DNA of 64,000 bases from Sedimentitalea arenosa. Its GTDB lineage: Bacteria; Pseudomonadota; Alphaproteobacteria; Rhodobacterales; Rhodobacteraceae. The translations under genes were made by a program, and so were the position numbers. Positions 51,251 through 60,916 of this stretch are shown piece by piece. Each line of letters begins with the position of its first letter. Within the stretch, counting starts at the first letter, position 1. Location: NCBI RefSeq assembly GCF_016428585.1, contig NZ_JAELVR010000004.1, positions 1 through 64,000 on the forward strand. Direction: 5' to 3'. The notes under the pieces are model-generated. The model saw nothing but the letters and a program-made list of their open reading frames with translations, was not told the DNA's origin and made no database searches.

Positions 51251-52909
51251 ATGACCGAGCGATTTCGCGTGACCTTGGCACAGTTGAACCCGGTCGTCGG
51301 CGACCTCGCCGGAAACGCCGCGCAGGCCCGTGACGCGTGGTCCGAGGGACGCGCGGCCGGGGCCGACCTGGTGGCGCTGCCCGAGATGTTCATCACCGGG
51401 TACAACGCGCAGGACCTGGTGCGCAAACCGGCGTTCCACACCGCCGCGATGGAAACCGTGCGCCAGCTTGCGGTCGACTGCGCCGACGGTCCGGCGCTGG
51501 CCATCGGCGGGCCCTGGGTCGAAGGCACGGGTCTGTTCAACGCCTACATGATCCTCAAGGACGGGCGGATCGCCAGCACGGTGCTGAAACACCACCTGCC
51601 CAACGAAACCGTGTTCGACGAGGTTCGGATCTTCGACGCGGGACCGCTCGGCGGGCCCTATTCGGTGGGCGACACCCGGATCGGCAGCCCGATCTGCGAG
51701 GATGCCTGGCACGAGGATGTAGCCGAAACGCTGGCCGAGACCGGGGCCGAGTTCCTGCTGGTGCCCAACGGATCTCCCTACTACCGCGGCAAGTTCGACA
51801 CCAGGCTCAACCACATGGTCGCAAGGGTGGTCGAGACCGGTCTGCCGCTGATCTACCTGAACATGGTCGGCGGGCAGGATGACCAGGTGTTCGACGGTGG
51901 CAGTTTCGCGCTCAATCCGGGCGGTGCCCTGGCGGTGCAGATGCCGCTGTTCGACCGTGCGATCACCCATGTCGACCTGGAACGCGGCGATGACGGCTGG
52001 CGCATCGTGCCGGGAGTCGAGCACAGGCATCCCGATCCGTACGAGCAGGACTATCGTGTCATGGTGACGGGGCTGCGCGACTACGTGGCCAAGTCGGGCT
52101 TTCACAAGGTTCTGCTGGGCTTGTCGGGTGGGGTGGACAGCGCCATCGTCGCGGCCATCGCTGTCGACGCGCTGGGGGCCGAGAATGTGCGCTGCGTGAT
52201 GCTGCCGTCGGAATACACCAGCCGTGAGAGCCTCGCCGATGCCGAGGCGGTCGCCGAGGCGCTGGGCTGCCGGTATGACCACGTCCCGATCACCAAGGGC
52301 AGGGCGGCGATCACCGAAACGCTGGCGCCGCTGTTTGACGGGCTCAAGCCGGACCTGACCGAGGAAAACATCCAGTCCCGCCTGCGCGGGCTGCTGCTGA
52401 TGGCGTTGTCCAACAAGTTCGGCGAGATGCTTCTGACCACGGGCAACAAGTCCGAGGTGGCGGTCGGCTATGCCACGATCTACGGCGACATGGCGGGCGG
52501 CTACAACCCGATCAAGGATCTCTACAAGACACGGGTGTTCGAAACCTGCCGCTGGCGCAACGCCAACCATCGCGACTGGATGATGGGGCCCGAGGGCGAG
52601 GTGATTCCGCCCAACGTGATCTCCAAACCGCCGACGGCGGAACTGCGCGAGGATCAGAAGGACAGCGACAGCCTGCCGGATTATCCCGAGCTGGACGCGA
52701 TCCTCGAGATCCTCGTGGATCGGGACGGGTCGATCGCCGATTGCGTCGCTGCGGGCTTCGCGCGCGAGACCGCGCAGAAGGTCGAGCGGCTGATCTATCT
52801 GAGCGAATACAAGCGGTTCCAGTCGGCACCCGGGCCGCGCCTGACCAAGCGAGCGTTCTGGCTGGATCGCCGGTATCCCATCGTCAACCAGTGGCGCGAT
52901 CCCAGCTGA
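51251..52909 (+). CDS. nadE: Glutamine-dependent NAD+ synthetase
   Basis: This 552-residue enzyme makes NAD+ from nicotinate adenine dinucleotide, ATP and glutamine. The N-terminal nitrilase-like amidase has Glu45, Lys113 and Cys149 (GSPICEDAW) as the catalytic triad. The C-terminal synthetase has the ATP motif LLGLSGGVDSAIVAAIAVDA. I chose ATG 51251 (MTERFRVTLAQLNP), which starts the nitrilase fold, with GGCAGG just before; the frame is open to 51218. Confidence 0.97.
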   Translation: MTERFRVTLAQLNPVVGDLAGNAAQARDAWSEGRAAGADLVALPEMFITGYNAQDLVRKPAFHTAAMETVRQLAVDCADGPALAIGGPWVEGTGLFNAYMILKDGRIASTVLKHHLPNETVFDEVRIFDAGPLGGPYSVGDTRIGSPICEDAWHEDVAETLAETGAEFLLVPNGSPYYRGKFDTRLNHMVARVVETGLPLIYLNMVGGQDDQVFDGGSFALNPGGALAVQMPLFDRAITHVDLERGDDGWRIVPGVEHRHPDPYEQDYRVMVTGLRDYVAKSGFHKVLLGLSGGVDSAIVAAIAVDALGAENVRCVMLPSEYTSRESLADAEAVAEALGCRYDHVPITKGRAAITETLAPLFDGLKPDLTEENIQSRLRGLLLMALSNKFGEMLLTTGNKSEVAVGYATIYGDMAGGYNPIKDLYKTRVFETCRWRNANHRDWMMGPEGEVIPPNVISKPPTAELREDQKDSDSLPDYPELDAILEILVDRDGSIADCVAAGFARETAQKVERLIYLSEYKRFQSAPGPRLTKRAFWLDRRYPIVNQWRDPS

Positions 52910-52936
52910 TGATGACGAGCGTGCCCTGACCGGCGC

Positions 52937-53329
52937 TCACTCCCACCAGCGATCGATTCGGGCGATGTCGTCGTCCGACCAGCCGAAGTGGTGCGCGAAC
53001 TCGTGAATCGTCACGTGGGCGATCAGGTCGTCCAACTCCACATCCCCGCGCGAGCGCCACTCGGCCAGGATAGGTTCGCGGAACAGCCAGACCGTGTCCG
53101 GCCCCATCGGCTGGTCCCAGACCGATTTCTCTGTCATCGGCACGCCTTCATACAGGCCGGTGAGATCCAGCGGATGCGCGACGCCGAGCTCGCGCAGAAT
53201 CTGCCGGTCGGGCCAGTCCGCCACGCGCAGTGCGACCTCGCGCGCCGCCGGAAGGAAGGCGGATGGCAGCGCATCGACGGTGGTGCGGGCCACGGTCTCG
53301 AAATGGGCGAGCGATTTGTCCGGTGTCAT
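52937..53329 (-). CDS. Small zinc metallopeptidase (PF06262 type)
   Basis: This about 130-residue protein has the zinc site in HVTIHEFAHHFGWSDDDIAR near the C-terminus, the pattern of the MpfM/zincin-like family of unknown substrate. The middle has ADWPDRQILRELGV and LTGLYEGVPMTEKS, which also match the family. ATG 53329 (MTPDKSLAHFE) is one of three possible starts (TTG 53347, ATG 53338), none with a clear site. It is divergent from the FAD enzyme. Confidence 0.82.
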   Translation of the reverse strand: MTPDKSLAHFETVARTTVDALPSAFLPAAREVALRVADWPDRQILRELGVAHPLDLTGLYEGVPMTEKSVWDQPMGPDTVWLFREPILAEWRSRGDVELDDLIAHVTIHEFAHHFGWSDDDIARIDRWWE

Positions 53330-53418
53330 GGTTCGCATATGGGCCAATCCGGTGCCGTCGAAAAGGGCTGTTTGCGCCGGGGCTTTACGTCGTCCGGCAC
53401 CCGTGTCTAGGTGGTGCC

Positions 53419-54747
53419 ATGCCCGGTCCGGCCCTTACCCCCTTTCACAGCGATCCATCCCTGCCCGCGCGGGTTGACGTGGTCGTGATCGGTGGCGGCA
53501 TCATCGGCGTCAGCACGGCGCTGGAACTGGCCGAGCGGGGGCAGTCAGTTCTGCTTTGCGAGAAGGGCCAGATCGGCGGCGAGCAATCCAGCCGCAACTG
53601 GGGCTGGGTACGCATCTCGCGTCGAGATCCGCGAGAGATCCCGATGATGATCGAGGCGATCCGGGCTTGGGACGACATGGATCGCCGCACCGGGCGCAAG
53701 ACCGGCTATACCCGCACCGGTATCCTGTTCACCGCGCCGACCGACAGGACCTATGCCCAGTTCGATCGCTGGACGCGGCACCTTGCTCCCCACCAGATCG
53801 AATGCCGCATGGTGTCGGGCGACGAGCTCGACCGCCTGTTGCCGGGACACCGGATGACGGTAAAGGGCGCGCTCTACACGCCGCTCGACGGGCGGGCCGA
53901 GCCGCAATGGGCCGCACCTGCCATCGCCGAGGCGGCCCGTGCGGCGGGCGCTTCGGTTCTGACGGGCTGTGCGGTGCGGTCGCTCGACATGGTGGGCGGT
54001 CGCGTCGCCGGCGTGATCACCGAGCGCGGACGGGTGGCCTGCGACGCGGTGGTGCTGGCGGGCGGTGCGTGGTCGCGGCTCTTTGCCGGCAACGCGGGGA
54101 TCGACCTGCCGCAGCTCAAGGTGCTGAACACGGTCATGCGCACGACGCGGGTCGAGGGGCCGGAGACCTCCGTCTGGGCCGACGGCTTTGCGCTGCGCAA
54201 GCGCGCCGACGGAGGCTATACCGTCGCCTCGGGCACCGAGAATACGGTCGATCTGGTCCCCGACAGTTTCCGCCTTGCGCGGCGTTTCCTGCCCGCGTTG
54301 CGCGAGGATTGGCGCAGCCTGCGTTTTCGGCTGTCTTCGCGCTGGCGCGAAGAGGCGCGCGAGCCGCGCAGTTGGCGGCCCGACGAGGAAACCCCGTTCG
54401 AGCGTACCCGCGTGCTCGACCCCGCCCCCAGCCAGCGCGCGCTGCGACAAAGCTGGGCCGACGCCGGACGCGCGTTCCCGTTCCTCGCACAGGCTGAAGT
54501 CGTGCAGAGCTGGGCCGGGCTGATCGACGTGACGCCGGATGCGATCCCGGTCATATCGACCATTGATGCGCTGCCCGGCCTGCATATCGCGACCGGCTTT
54601 TCCGGTCACGGCTTTGGCATCGGCCCCGGCGCGGGGCGGCTGATGGCCGACCTGGTGACGGGTGCGCCGCCTATCGTAGACCCGGACCCATTCCGGTTTT
54701 CGCGATTCCTCGATGGCAGCGTCGTGCGGCCGGATCACGGGTTCTGA
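53419..54747 (+). CDS. FAD-dependent amine/amino acid oxidoreductase (DAO family)
   Basis: This 442-residue flavoprotein has the Rossmann motif VDVVVIGGGIIGVSTALELA at residues 19-38, and the C-terminal HIATGFSGHGFGIGPGAGR typical of DadA/glycine oxidase-like enzymes. It probably oxidises an amino acid or amine; a RidA-like protein is convergent 7 nt away, and RidA clears enamines that such oxidases can release. ATG 53419 has an AGGTGG site. No membrane helix is evident. Confidence 0.88.
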   Translation: MPGPALTPFHSDPSLPARVDVVVIGGGIIGVSTALELAERGQSVLLCEKGQIGGEQSSRNWGWVRISRRDPREIPMMIEAIRAWDDMDRRTGRKTGYTRTGILFTAPTDRTYAQFDRWTRHLAPHQIECRMVSGDELDRLLPGHRMTVKGALYTPLDGRAEPQWAAPAIAEAARAAGASVLTGCAVRSLDMVGGRVAGVITERGRVACDAVVLAGGAWSRLFAGNAGIDLPQLKVLNTVMRTTRVEGPETSVWADGFALRKRADGGYTVASGTENTVDLVPDSFRLARRFLPALREDWRSLRFRLSSRWREEAREPRSWRPDEETPFERTRVLDPAPSQRALRQSWADAGRAFPFLAQAEVVQSWAGLIDVTPDAIPVISTIDALPGLHIATGFSGHGFGIGPGAGRLMADLVTGAPPIVDPDPFRFSRFLDGSVVRPDHGF

Positions 54748-54754
54748 GCCGGGC

Positions 54755-55141
54755 TCAGCCCTGCGCCGCTGCCGTGACGGCGATTTCGACTTTCCAGTCG
54801 GGGCTTGCCAGACCGCAGATCAGCAGTGTCGAACACGCCATGTGACCTTCGAGCATCCGGTCGCGCACCTGGCGGAAGATCGGCACCCCGGCCGGATCGC
54901 TGACCATCGCCAGTACATCGACGATATCGGTCTTGGTCATGTCGGCGGCCGCGAGAATGGCGAAGATGTTGATCCAGGCCTGTTCGTGCTGCGCTTCCGC
55001 ATTGGCCGGGAGTGTGCCGTCTGTGGAGACGCCGACCTGGCCCGAGACGCGCAGCGTGCGTGCGCCTGCCGGGACTTCGACGGCCTGGCTGTAGGCGGAA
55101 AACGATGCCGGCGCGTTCGGGGTCTTGATGGTCCTGTTCAT
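54755..55141 (-). CDS. RidA/YjgF family protein, atypical (no catalytic Arg)
   Basis: This 128-residue protein starts MNRTIKTPNAPASFSAYSQA and has the family fold (LRVSGQVGVSTDGTLP, MTKTDIVDVLAMVS). In E. coli RidA, Arg105 binds the imine carboxylate; the matching segment here is ACSTLLICGLASPDWKVEI, with Cys in place of Arg by my alignment. It thus looks like one of the non-deaminase Rid groups. The start at 55141 follows AAAGGCGACGGA; the frame is open upstream to 55405 but non-coding. It faces the FAD oxidase. Confidence 0.88.
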   Translation of the reverse strand: MNRTIKTPNAPASFSAYSQAVEVPAGARTLRVSGQVGVSTDGTLPANAEAQHEQAWINIFAILAAADMTKTDIVDVLAMVSDPAGVPIFRQVRDRMLEGHMACSTLLICGLASPDWKVEIAVTAAAQG

Positions 55142-55197
55142 TCCGTCGCCTTTCAGGGGGGGGCGAGTCCGCGCTGCGGTCTCGCCCGGTGGTCGCG

Positions 55198-56124
55198 TCA
55201 GAGAAGCAACTGGTAGCTGTGCGGCGTGTAGTGATAACCATCGCCTTGGGTTTCGACATAGCCGATCCCGGGCCAGGGCATGTGGTAGCCGATCATCGGC
55301 ACGTTGTCGGCGGCCAGCATGTCCAGCAGTTTGCGCCGCGTCTTGGCCGCCGCCTCCTTGTCGCGGTCGAACTTGACCTCCCAGTCCGGATGCGCCAGCG
55401 ACCACACGTAGTGGTTGGTGAAATCCGCGCCGATCAGCAGCTGCTTGCCGTCGTTGTCCAACATGTAGGCCATGTGACCGGGCGTGTGGCCGAACGCCTC
55501 GACCGCCGTGATGCCGCTGGCCACGTCGGTTCCGGGATCGATCATCGTCGTCTGTTCGGCCAGGGGGCGCATCTGCGCCTCGAAGGTTTCATTGCCGGAC
55601 ATGTCCCAGGCATCGAACTCGGCCGCGCCTGTCACGTAGCGCGCGTTGGGATAGGTCGGCGCTCCCTCGTTCATCAGGCCGCCGATATGGTCGCCATGCA
55701 TGTGGGTGATCACCACAACGTCGACCATGTCGGGCGTATATCCCGCCGCCGCCAGCGCCGCCGTCGTGCCCGCGGCACTGAGCCCGGTGTCGAACAGCAC
55801 GAGTTCGGAGCCGGTATTGACCACGGTGGGGGTAAAGAAGAACTGCGCCTGGTCGGTCGGCAGGTTGGCCGCGGTCGACACCTCGGCGAATTCTTCGGGC
55901 GTGGCGTTCATGCCGAAAATGGTCTGCGGGTCCGGAACCGCCCGAGTGCCCGCCAGGATGGTCGTGACGTCGAACTCGCCAAGCTTGACCCGATTGTAGG
56001 GAGCGGACCCCGCGTCCATCATCGGGGCCGCGGCCTTGACGCGGCTCGCCGTCGCCGCGAGGGGCAGGGCGGCCGCCCCAGCGAGGGCTGCGCGTCGGGT
56101 GAGTTTGGCACGTATGAGGGACAT
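55198..56124 (-). CDS. Exported metallo-beta-lactamase-fold hydrolase
   Basis: This 308-residue protein has a twin-arginine signal (LTRRAALAGAAALPLAATA) and the MBL zinc motif HMHGDH at residues 141-146, with EAFGHTPGHMAYML and a downstream GADFTNHY. It should act in the periplasm as a lactonase or arylesterase-like hydrolase; the substrate is unknown. ATG 56124 (MSLIRAKLTRRA) has an AGGAGGTCCCAG region upstream. The RidA-like gene follows on the same strand. Confidence 0.87.
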   Translation of the reverse strand: MSLIRAKLTRRAALAGAAALPLAATASRVKAAAPMMDAGSAPYNRVKLGEFDVTTILAGTRAVPDPQTIFGMNATPEEFAEVSTAANLPTDQAQFFFTPTVVNTGSELVLFDTGLSAAGTTAALAAAGYTPDMVDVVVITHMHGDHIGGLMNEGAPTYPNARYVTGAAEFDAWDMSGNETFEAQMRPLAEQTTMIDPGTDVASGITAVEAFGHTPGHMAYMLDNDGKQLLIGADFTNHYVWSLAHPDWEVKFDRDKEAAAKTRRKLLDMLAADNVPMIGYHMPWPGIGYVETQGDGYHYTPHSYQLLL

Positions 56125-56341
56125 TCTGGGACCTCCTGTTACTTCCTTCATGCGCCGAAGTTAGCACGGCCGTTGAAAAAGGCGACACGCCCGATGCAAA
56201 AGCCTCGCACAATCGCTGTGCACGGAACACTGCGAGTCACTTCCCGCGTGAAATAGGCGACGCCGGGGTGTATCAAGGTCATGGAGTGAATGCATTGCGG
56301 TCCGGCGCTGTTACGAACACGGATCGCGTTGGAGGTGAGCG

Positions 56342-58594
56342 ATGGAATCCAAGGATGCAATGCGGACGCAGGTGACATCAAGCCATTGGGGGGCGTTCGA
56401 GGTCGATGTCGAGGACGGCCGCATCATTGCGACACGTCCCTTCGCCGAGGACCCGCATCCCAGCGCGATACCCGCGATCCTGCCGGAGGCCGTGCACCAC
56501 AGATCCCGCATCGCGCGTCCGTCGGTGCGGCGCGGATGGCTCAAGTCCCGCGACCGTGGCGGGCGGGGCAGCGACGACTTCGTCGACCTGCCCTGGGACG
56601 AGGCGCTCGACATCGCGGCGGACGAGCTCGACCGGGTGCGCAAGACCCATGGCAACGAGGCGATCTTCGGCGGCTCCTATGGCTGGGGCTCGGCCGGGCG
56701 GTTCCACCATGCACAGAGCCAGGCGCACCGGTTCCTCAACAAGATCGGTGGCTATGTCGCATCGTTCGGCAGCTATTCGACCGGCTGCGCCCAGGCGATC
56801 ATGCCGCATGTTCTGGGCGGCCCGTTCCTGAAGTTCCTCTACGAGCACCAGGACGGATGGGAGACCATCTGCGAGCACACGGAAACGCTCGTGATGTTCG
56901 GAGGGATCAATCCGAAGAACGCGCAGGTCAGCATGGGTGGTGTCACACGGCACGAAACCGCACACTGGTTCGACCGCTTCGCCGAAAAGGGCATGCGCTG
57001 CATCAACGTTTCGCCGCAAAGGACCGATGCGCCGGAGGGCTGCGAGTGGATACCGGTCACGCCCGGATCGGACACCGCCCTGATGCTGGCCCTCGCGTAT
57101 GTGCTCGAGACAGACGGGCTGACCGACCGGTCTTTCCTCGATCGCTGCACGGTCGGCTTCGACCGGTTCCGCCCCTACTTGATGGGCCAGAGCGACGGCG
57201 CGCCCAAGTCACCGGAGTGGGCGGCCCCGCTCTGCGGCGTCGACGCCCAGACGATCCGGGCGCTGGCGCATCGGATGGCGTCAACCCGCACGCTGATCAC
57301 CGTGGCGTGGTCGTTGCAGCGGGCCGAGCATGGCGAGCAACCCTACTGGATGTCCGCGGTGTTGGCGGCAATGCTGGGACAGGTGGGGTTGCCGGGTGCC
57401 GGCGTCGGATATGGCTATGGTGCCATCGGCGGCGTTGGAAAGTCGTTCAAGGGGCTGCGGGGCATGACCTTTTCGCAGGGTGAAAACCCGGTGCAGACAG
57501 TCATACCGGTCGCGCGGATCGGGGACATGCTGCGCAATCCGCGGCAGCCCTATGATTTCAACGGGCGGCGCGAGCCCTATCCGGATATCAAGCTGATCTA
57601 CTGGGCCGGCGGCAACCCGTTTCACCATCACCAGGACCTGAACGCGCTGCACGACGCCTGGACGCGTCCGCAGACGATCATCGTGCATGATCCGTGGTGG
57701 ACGGCGACGGCGAAACGCGCCGACATCGTGTTCCCGGCGACCACGCCCTATGAGCGCGCTGATATCGGGCGCGCGAATCTCGACGATTACATGTTCCACA
57801 TGCCGCAACTGATCCCGCCGGTCGGCGAGGCCCGCGACGACTACGAGATTTTTGCAGCCCTTGCCGAGCGGTTGGGGCATGGCGAAGAGTTCACCGAGGG
57901 CCGCTCGTCCGCGGAGTGGATAGAGCTGCTCTACGAAGAGTTCCGCGGCCTTGCGCGCGAGGAAGGGGTCGATGTGCCTGACCTCGACACGCTGAGGGAA
58001 CGCAACTGGATGCGGCTCCCGATTGCCGCCAGGGGGCCCAACCGCACGCTGCTGGCGCCGTTCCGCGAAGACCCCGAGGCGCACCCGCTGCAGACTCCTT
58101 CGGGCAGGATCGAGATATTCTCGGAAACGATCGAAGGCTTCGGATATGCCGATTGTCCGGGCCATCCGGTCTTTCTGCCCCCGGGCGAGTGGCGTGGAAC
58201 CGCGACGGGCGCCGCCCCGCTGCACCTCGTGTCGCCGCAGCCCGGCGACAAGCTGCACAGCCAGCTCGAAAGCGCGCTGGCCGATGTCGCGGGCGCGCGC
58301 CCCGAATCCGTGATCATCCATCCGGCGGATGCCGCGGCCAGGGCGATCACCACGGGAGATCTTGTGCAGGTGTTCAACGCCCGCGGCGCCTGTCGCGCCC
58401 GCGCGGTCCTGTCCGAAGACATCCTGCAGGGCGTCGTTGCCTTGCCGACCGGCGCCTGGTTCGGCGATCCGGGCGACAACATCGACCCGCATGGCAACCC
58501 GAACGTGCTGACACGCGATGTCGGAACGTCGCGGCTGGGCCAGGGATGCAGCGCGCACTCCGCGCTGGTCGATGTCGCACCGCTGAACGACTGA
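56342..58594 (+). CDS. Molybdopterin oxidoreductase, BisC/DMSO reductase type
   Basis: This 750-residue enzyme belongs to the DMSO reductase family with a bis-MGD cofactor. The Mo ligand is Ser146 in FGSYSTGCAQAIMPHVLGG, as in DMSO and TMAO reductases. No iron-sulfur Cys motif or Tat signal is present at the N-terminus, so it is cytoplasmic like biotin sulfoxide reductase. GGAGG lies 7 nt before ATG 56342. It is probably an S-oxide or N-oxide reductase; the substrate is not shown. It precedes the methanethiol oxidase gene. Confidence 0.9.
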   Translation: MESKDAMRTQVTSSHWGAFEVDVEDGRIIATRPFAEDPHPSAIPAILPEAVHHRSRIARPSVRRGWLKSRDRGGRGSDDFVDLPWDEALDIAADELDRVRKTHGNEAIFGGSYGWGSAGRFHHAQSQAHRFLNKIGGYVASFGSYSTGCAQAIMPHVLGGPFLKFLYEHQDGWETICEHTETLVMFGGINPKNAQVSMGGVTRHETAHWFDRFAEKGMRCINVSPQRTDAPEGCEWIPVTPGSDTALMLALAYVLETDGLTDRSFLDRCTVGFDRFRPYLMGQSDGAPKSPEWAAPLCGVDAQTIRALAHRMASTRTLITVAWSLQRAEHGEQPYWMSAVLAAMLGQVGLPGAGVGYGYGAIGGVGKSFKGLRGMTFSQGENPVQTVIPVARIGDMLRNPRQPYDFNGRREPYPDIKLIYWAGGNPFHHHQDLNALHDAWTRPQTIIVHDPWWTATAKRADIVFPATTPYERADIGRANLDDYMFHMPQLIPPVGEARDDYEIFAALAERLGHGEEFTEGRSSAEWIELLYEEFRGLAREEGVDVPDLDTLRERNWMRLPIAARGPNRTLLAPFREDPEAHPLQTPSGRIEIFSETIEGFGYADCPGHPVFLPPGEWRGTATGAAPLHLVSPQPGDKLHSQLESALADVAGARPESVIIHPADAAARAITTGDLVQVFNARGACRARAVLSEDILQGVVALPTGAWFGDPGDNIDPHGNPNVLTRDVGTSRLGQGCSAHSALVDVAPLND

Positions 58595-58617
58595 TGACGG
58601 TATTGATCGGTCGGCTG

Positions 58618-58650
58618 ATCCAAAGGGCGTGCCGCTCCCTTTGGATTTGT
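58618..58650 (+). terminator. Hairpin between the molybdoenzyme and SBP56 genes
   Basis: A perfect 10-bp stem (ATCCAAAGGG with CCCTTTGGAT) with a 9-nt loop is followed by TTGTT. It could terminate the molybdoenzyme transcript or attenuate a joint one. Confidence 0.6.
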
Positions 58651-58749
58651 TGACGGCCGGCGGACGAATCGCGCTACTGTTCGGAAAAAGTCAGTTTCGA
58701 GGGACGAGTGACAACAGGCGGCAGGATGCCGCTGGGAGGAGACTGCGAC

Positions 58750-60150
58750 ATGAACCTGAGACCCGATCCGACCTTTCATGCAACTCCGAAACTGGCCATG
58801 GCGGCGCCGCCGGAAACGCTTGCCTTCACCCTGATGCTCAGTCCCGACGGCGCGCAGCCCGACGGTCTTGCAGTGGTCGACGTGAACCCGAACTCCGACA
58901 CTTACGGCCAGATCGTCCACAAGGTGATCATGCCAAACACGGGCGACGAGTTTCACCATTTCGGTTGGAACGCCTGTTCCTCGGCGCTGAGTCCGCTGAC
59001 CGGCCACGCCTTTCTGGAACGCCGCTACCTGATCATTCCGGGCATCCGGTCCAGCCGCATCTACATCATCGACGTCAAGGAGCCGCTGAAGGCGAAGATC
59101 CACAAGATCATCGAACCCGAGGAGGTCTTTGCCAAGACCGGCTATTCGCGGCCGCACACGATCCATTGCGGTCCCGAGGGCATCTATGTTTCGACGCTGG
59201 GCGGAAGAGGCGAAGACGGCACCGACGGGCCTCCGGGCATCTTCATCATGGATTGCGAGACCTTCGACATCCTCGGACGCTACGAGATGGATCGTGGCCT
59301 CCAGGACAAGCACTATGATTTCTGGTGGAACCTGCCACGCGACTACATGGTCAGCAGTGAATGGGGGCTACCGCCGCAATTCGAGAACGGGATCGTCGCC
59401 GAGGACTTGCTGAGCAACAAGTACGGCCACAGCATCCATTTCTGGGATTTGCGCGGCCGCAAGAACATCCAGACCATCGACCTGGGCGAGAATCACCAGA
59501 TGGCGCTGGAGATCCGCCCGGCGCATGATCCGGCCAAGCAGTACGGCTTCTGCGGCGTGGTCGTGGACACGACCAACCTGCAGGGCGCGATCTTCACCTG
59601 GTGGCGCAACGAGGATGGCAGCTTCGAGACCAGGAAGACAATCACCATCGATCCGCAACCCGCTTCGGCCGACGACCTGCCCGACCTGCTCAAGGGGTTC
59701 GAAGCGGTGCCGCCGCTGGTCACCGATATCGATCTCAGCCTCGATGACCGGTTTCTCTACGTCTCCTGCTGGGGCACGGGCGAGATGCATCAATACGACG
59801 TGTCCGACCCGATGAACCCGAAACTGGCCGGCAAGGTCGAGATCGGCGGAATCGTCAAGAAGACGCCGCACCCCAACGGCAAGACCTTCGGGTACGGTCC
59901 GCAGATGGTCGAGATCAGCCGCGATGGAAAGCGGGTCTATTGGACCAACTCGCTCTATTCCACTTGGGACGATCAATTCTATCCGGGCGACCGGGGCGGG
60001 GCGATGGTCATGGCCAACGTGGGTGACGATGGCGGTTTGACCCTGGCCGAGGATTTCTGGGTCGAGTTCCCGAAAGGCTATCGCAGCCACCAGATCCGGC
60101 TTGAAGGGGGCGACTGTTCGACCGACAGTTTCTGCTATCCCAACACCTGA
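58750..60150 (+). CDS. Selenium-binding protein 56 / methanethiol oxidase
   Basis: This 466-residue protein is of the SBP56 family, the beta-propeller enzyme that oxidises methanethiol to formaldehyde, H2S and H2O2 (MtoX in Hyphomicrobium and marine Roseobacter relatives). Family landmarks are PHTIHCGPEGIYVSTLGG, KHYDFWWNLPRDYMVSSEWG and HQMALEIRPAHDP. ATG 58750 follows GGGAGGAGACTGCGAC. No signal peptide is visible. The 3-nt spacing to the next gene implies co-translation. The name mtoX is not used, because the activity is not proven here. Confidence 0.9.
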   Translation: MNLRPDPTFHATPKLAMAAPPETLAFTLMLSPDGAQPDGLAVVDVNPNSDTYGQIVHKVIMPNTGDEFHHFGWNACSSALSPLTGHAFLERRYLIIPGIRSSRIYIIDVKEPLKAKIHKIIEPEEVFAKTGYSRPHTIHCGPEGIYVSTLGGRGEDGTDGPPGIFIMDCETFDILGRYEMDRGLQDKHYDFWWNLPRDYMVSSEWGLPPQFENGIVAEDLLSNKYGHSIHFWDLRGRKNIQTIDLGENHQMALEIRPAHDPAKQYGFCGVVVDTTNLQGAIFTWWRNEDGSFETRKTITIDPQPASADDLPDLLKGFEAVPPLVTDIDLSLDDRFLYVSCWGTGEMHQYDVSDPMNPKLAGKVEIGGIVKKTPHPNGKTFGYGPQMVEISRDGKRVYWTNSLYSTWDDQFYPGDRGGAMVMANVGDDGGLTLAEDFWVEFPKGYRSHQIRLEGGDCSTDSFCYPNT

Positions 60151-60152
60151 CC

Positions 60153-60821
60153 GTGGCGGCCGAACCTTCGCTGGCGGCCCTGTGGTGGGCCGTCATCGGC
60201 GTCGGGCTGTTTCACGGGGCCAATCCCGGCATGGGCTGGCCCCTGGCGGTTTCCGCCGCACTCATGGAACAGCGCCGCAGCGCGCTGCTCATCGCGCTGA
60301 TGATGCTCGGCCTCGGGCATTTCCTCGCGATGGCGGTTATCCTGGTCCCGTTCTCGGCGATGTATGCCCTGGTCGAATGGCAACGTGAGATCAGGATAGG
60401 TGCCGGTGCGCTCGTCATGGCCGTCGGCGTGTATCTCCTGATCAGCCGCCGTCACCCGCGGTTTCTGGCGCGGATCAAACCCGAACGGCTGGCGCTCTGG
60501 TCGTTCCTCGCGGCGATCGCCCATGGCGCGGCGCTGATGCTGGTGCCGATCTATCTGGGCCTTTGCCGCCTTGACGAACTGGATGCGGGGCATCGCGCCG
60601 CCACCGGCCTGATGGCCGAGAATTTCAGCACGGCGATCGCGGTCGCGATGGTGCACACCGCCGCAATGACAGTTGCCGGCGGCGTGATCGCGGTTGGGGT
60701 CTATGCGTGGATGGGCCTGAGCGTGTTATCGCGCACCTGGTTCAACCTCGACGTTCTGTGGGCGTTGAGCCTGATCCTCGTCGGGGCGCTCGGCATCTGG
60801 CCGGCCGTCCAGGCGACGTGA
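60153..60821 (+). CDS. Polytopic membrane protein, possible metal or thiol transporter
   Basis: This 222-residue protein has six or more hydrophobic helices. The first carries GVGLFHGANPGMGWPLAVSA, which faintly recalls the HxxxD(H) helix of NicO/UreH-like metal exporters without the Asp. Other conserved-looking parts are AIAHGAALMLVPIY and MVHTAAMTVAGG, each with a His in a membrane helix. It starts at GTG 60153, 3 nt after the SBP56 stop, so it works with that enzyme, perhaps in copper or sulfur handling. I cannot name the substrate. Confidence 0.75.
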   Translation: MAAEPSLAALWWAVIGVGLFHGANPGMGWPLAVSAALMEQRRSALLIALMMLGLGHFLAMAVILVPFSAMYALVEWQREIRIGAGALVMAVGVYLLISRRHPRFLARIKPERLALWSFLAAIAHGAALMLVPIYLGLCRLDELDAGHRAATGLMAENFSTAIAVAMVHTAAMTVAGGVIAVGVYAWMGLSVLSRTWFNLDVLWALSLILVGALGIWPAVQAT

Positions 60822-60916
60822 TCCGCGCGCGCGATCGCCCGTTGTGACCCCGCATCCGCCACGCTAGCGTGGCCGCACACGTGCAATCCGTCGCGCCAGA
60901 CCCCAAGGAGACCGAC

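Noticed and set aside
51098-52570. Open minus-strand frame extending the MORN protein upstream to 983 residues
   Set aside because: It lies wholly antisense to nadE, has no family features, and the real protein starts with a signal peptide at 51097.
58650-58680. TTGACG and TACTGT as a promoter for the SBP56 gene
   Set aside because: The spacer is 19 nt and the -10 is poor; not reported as a feature.
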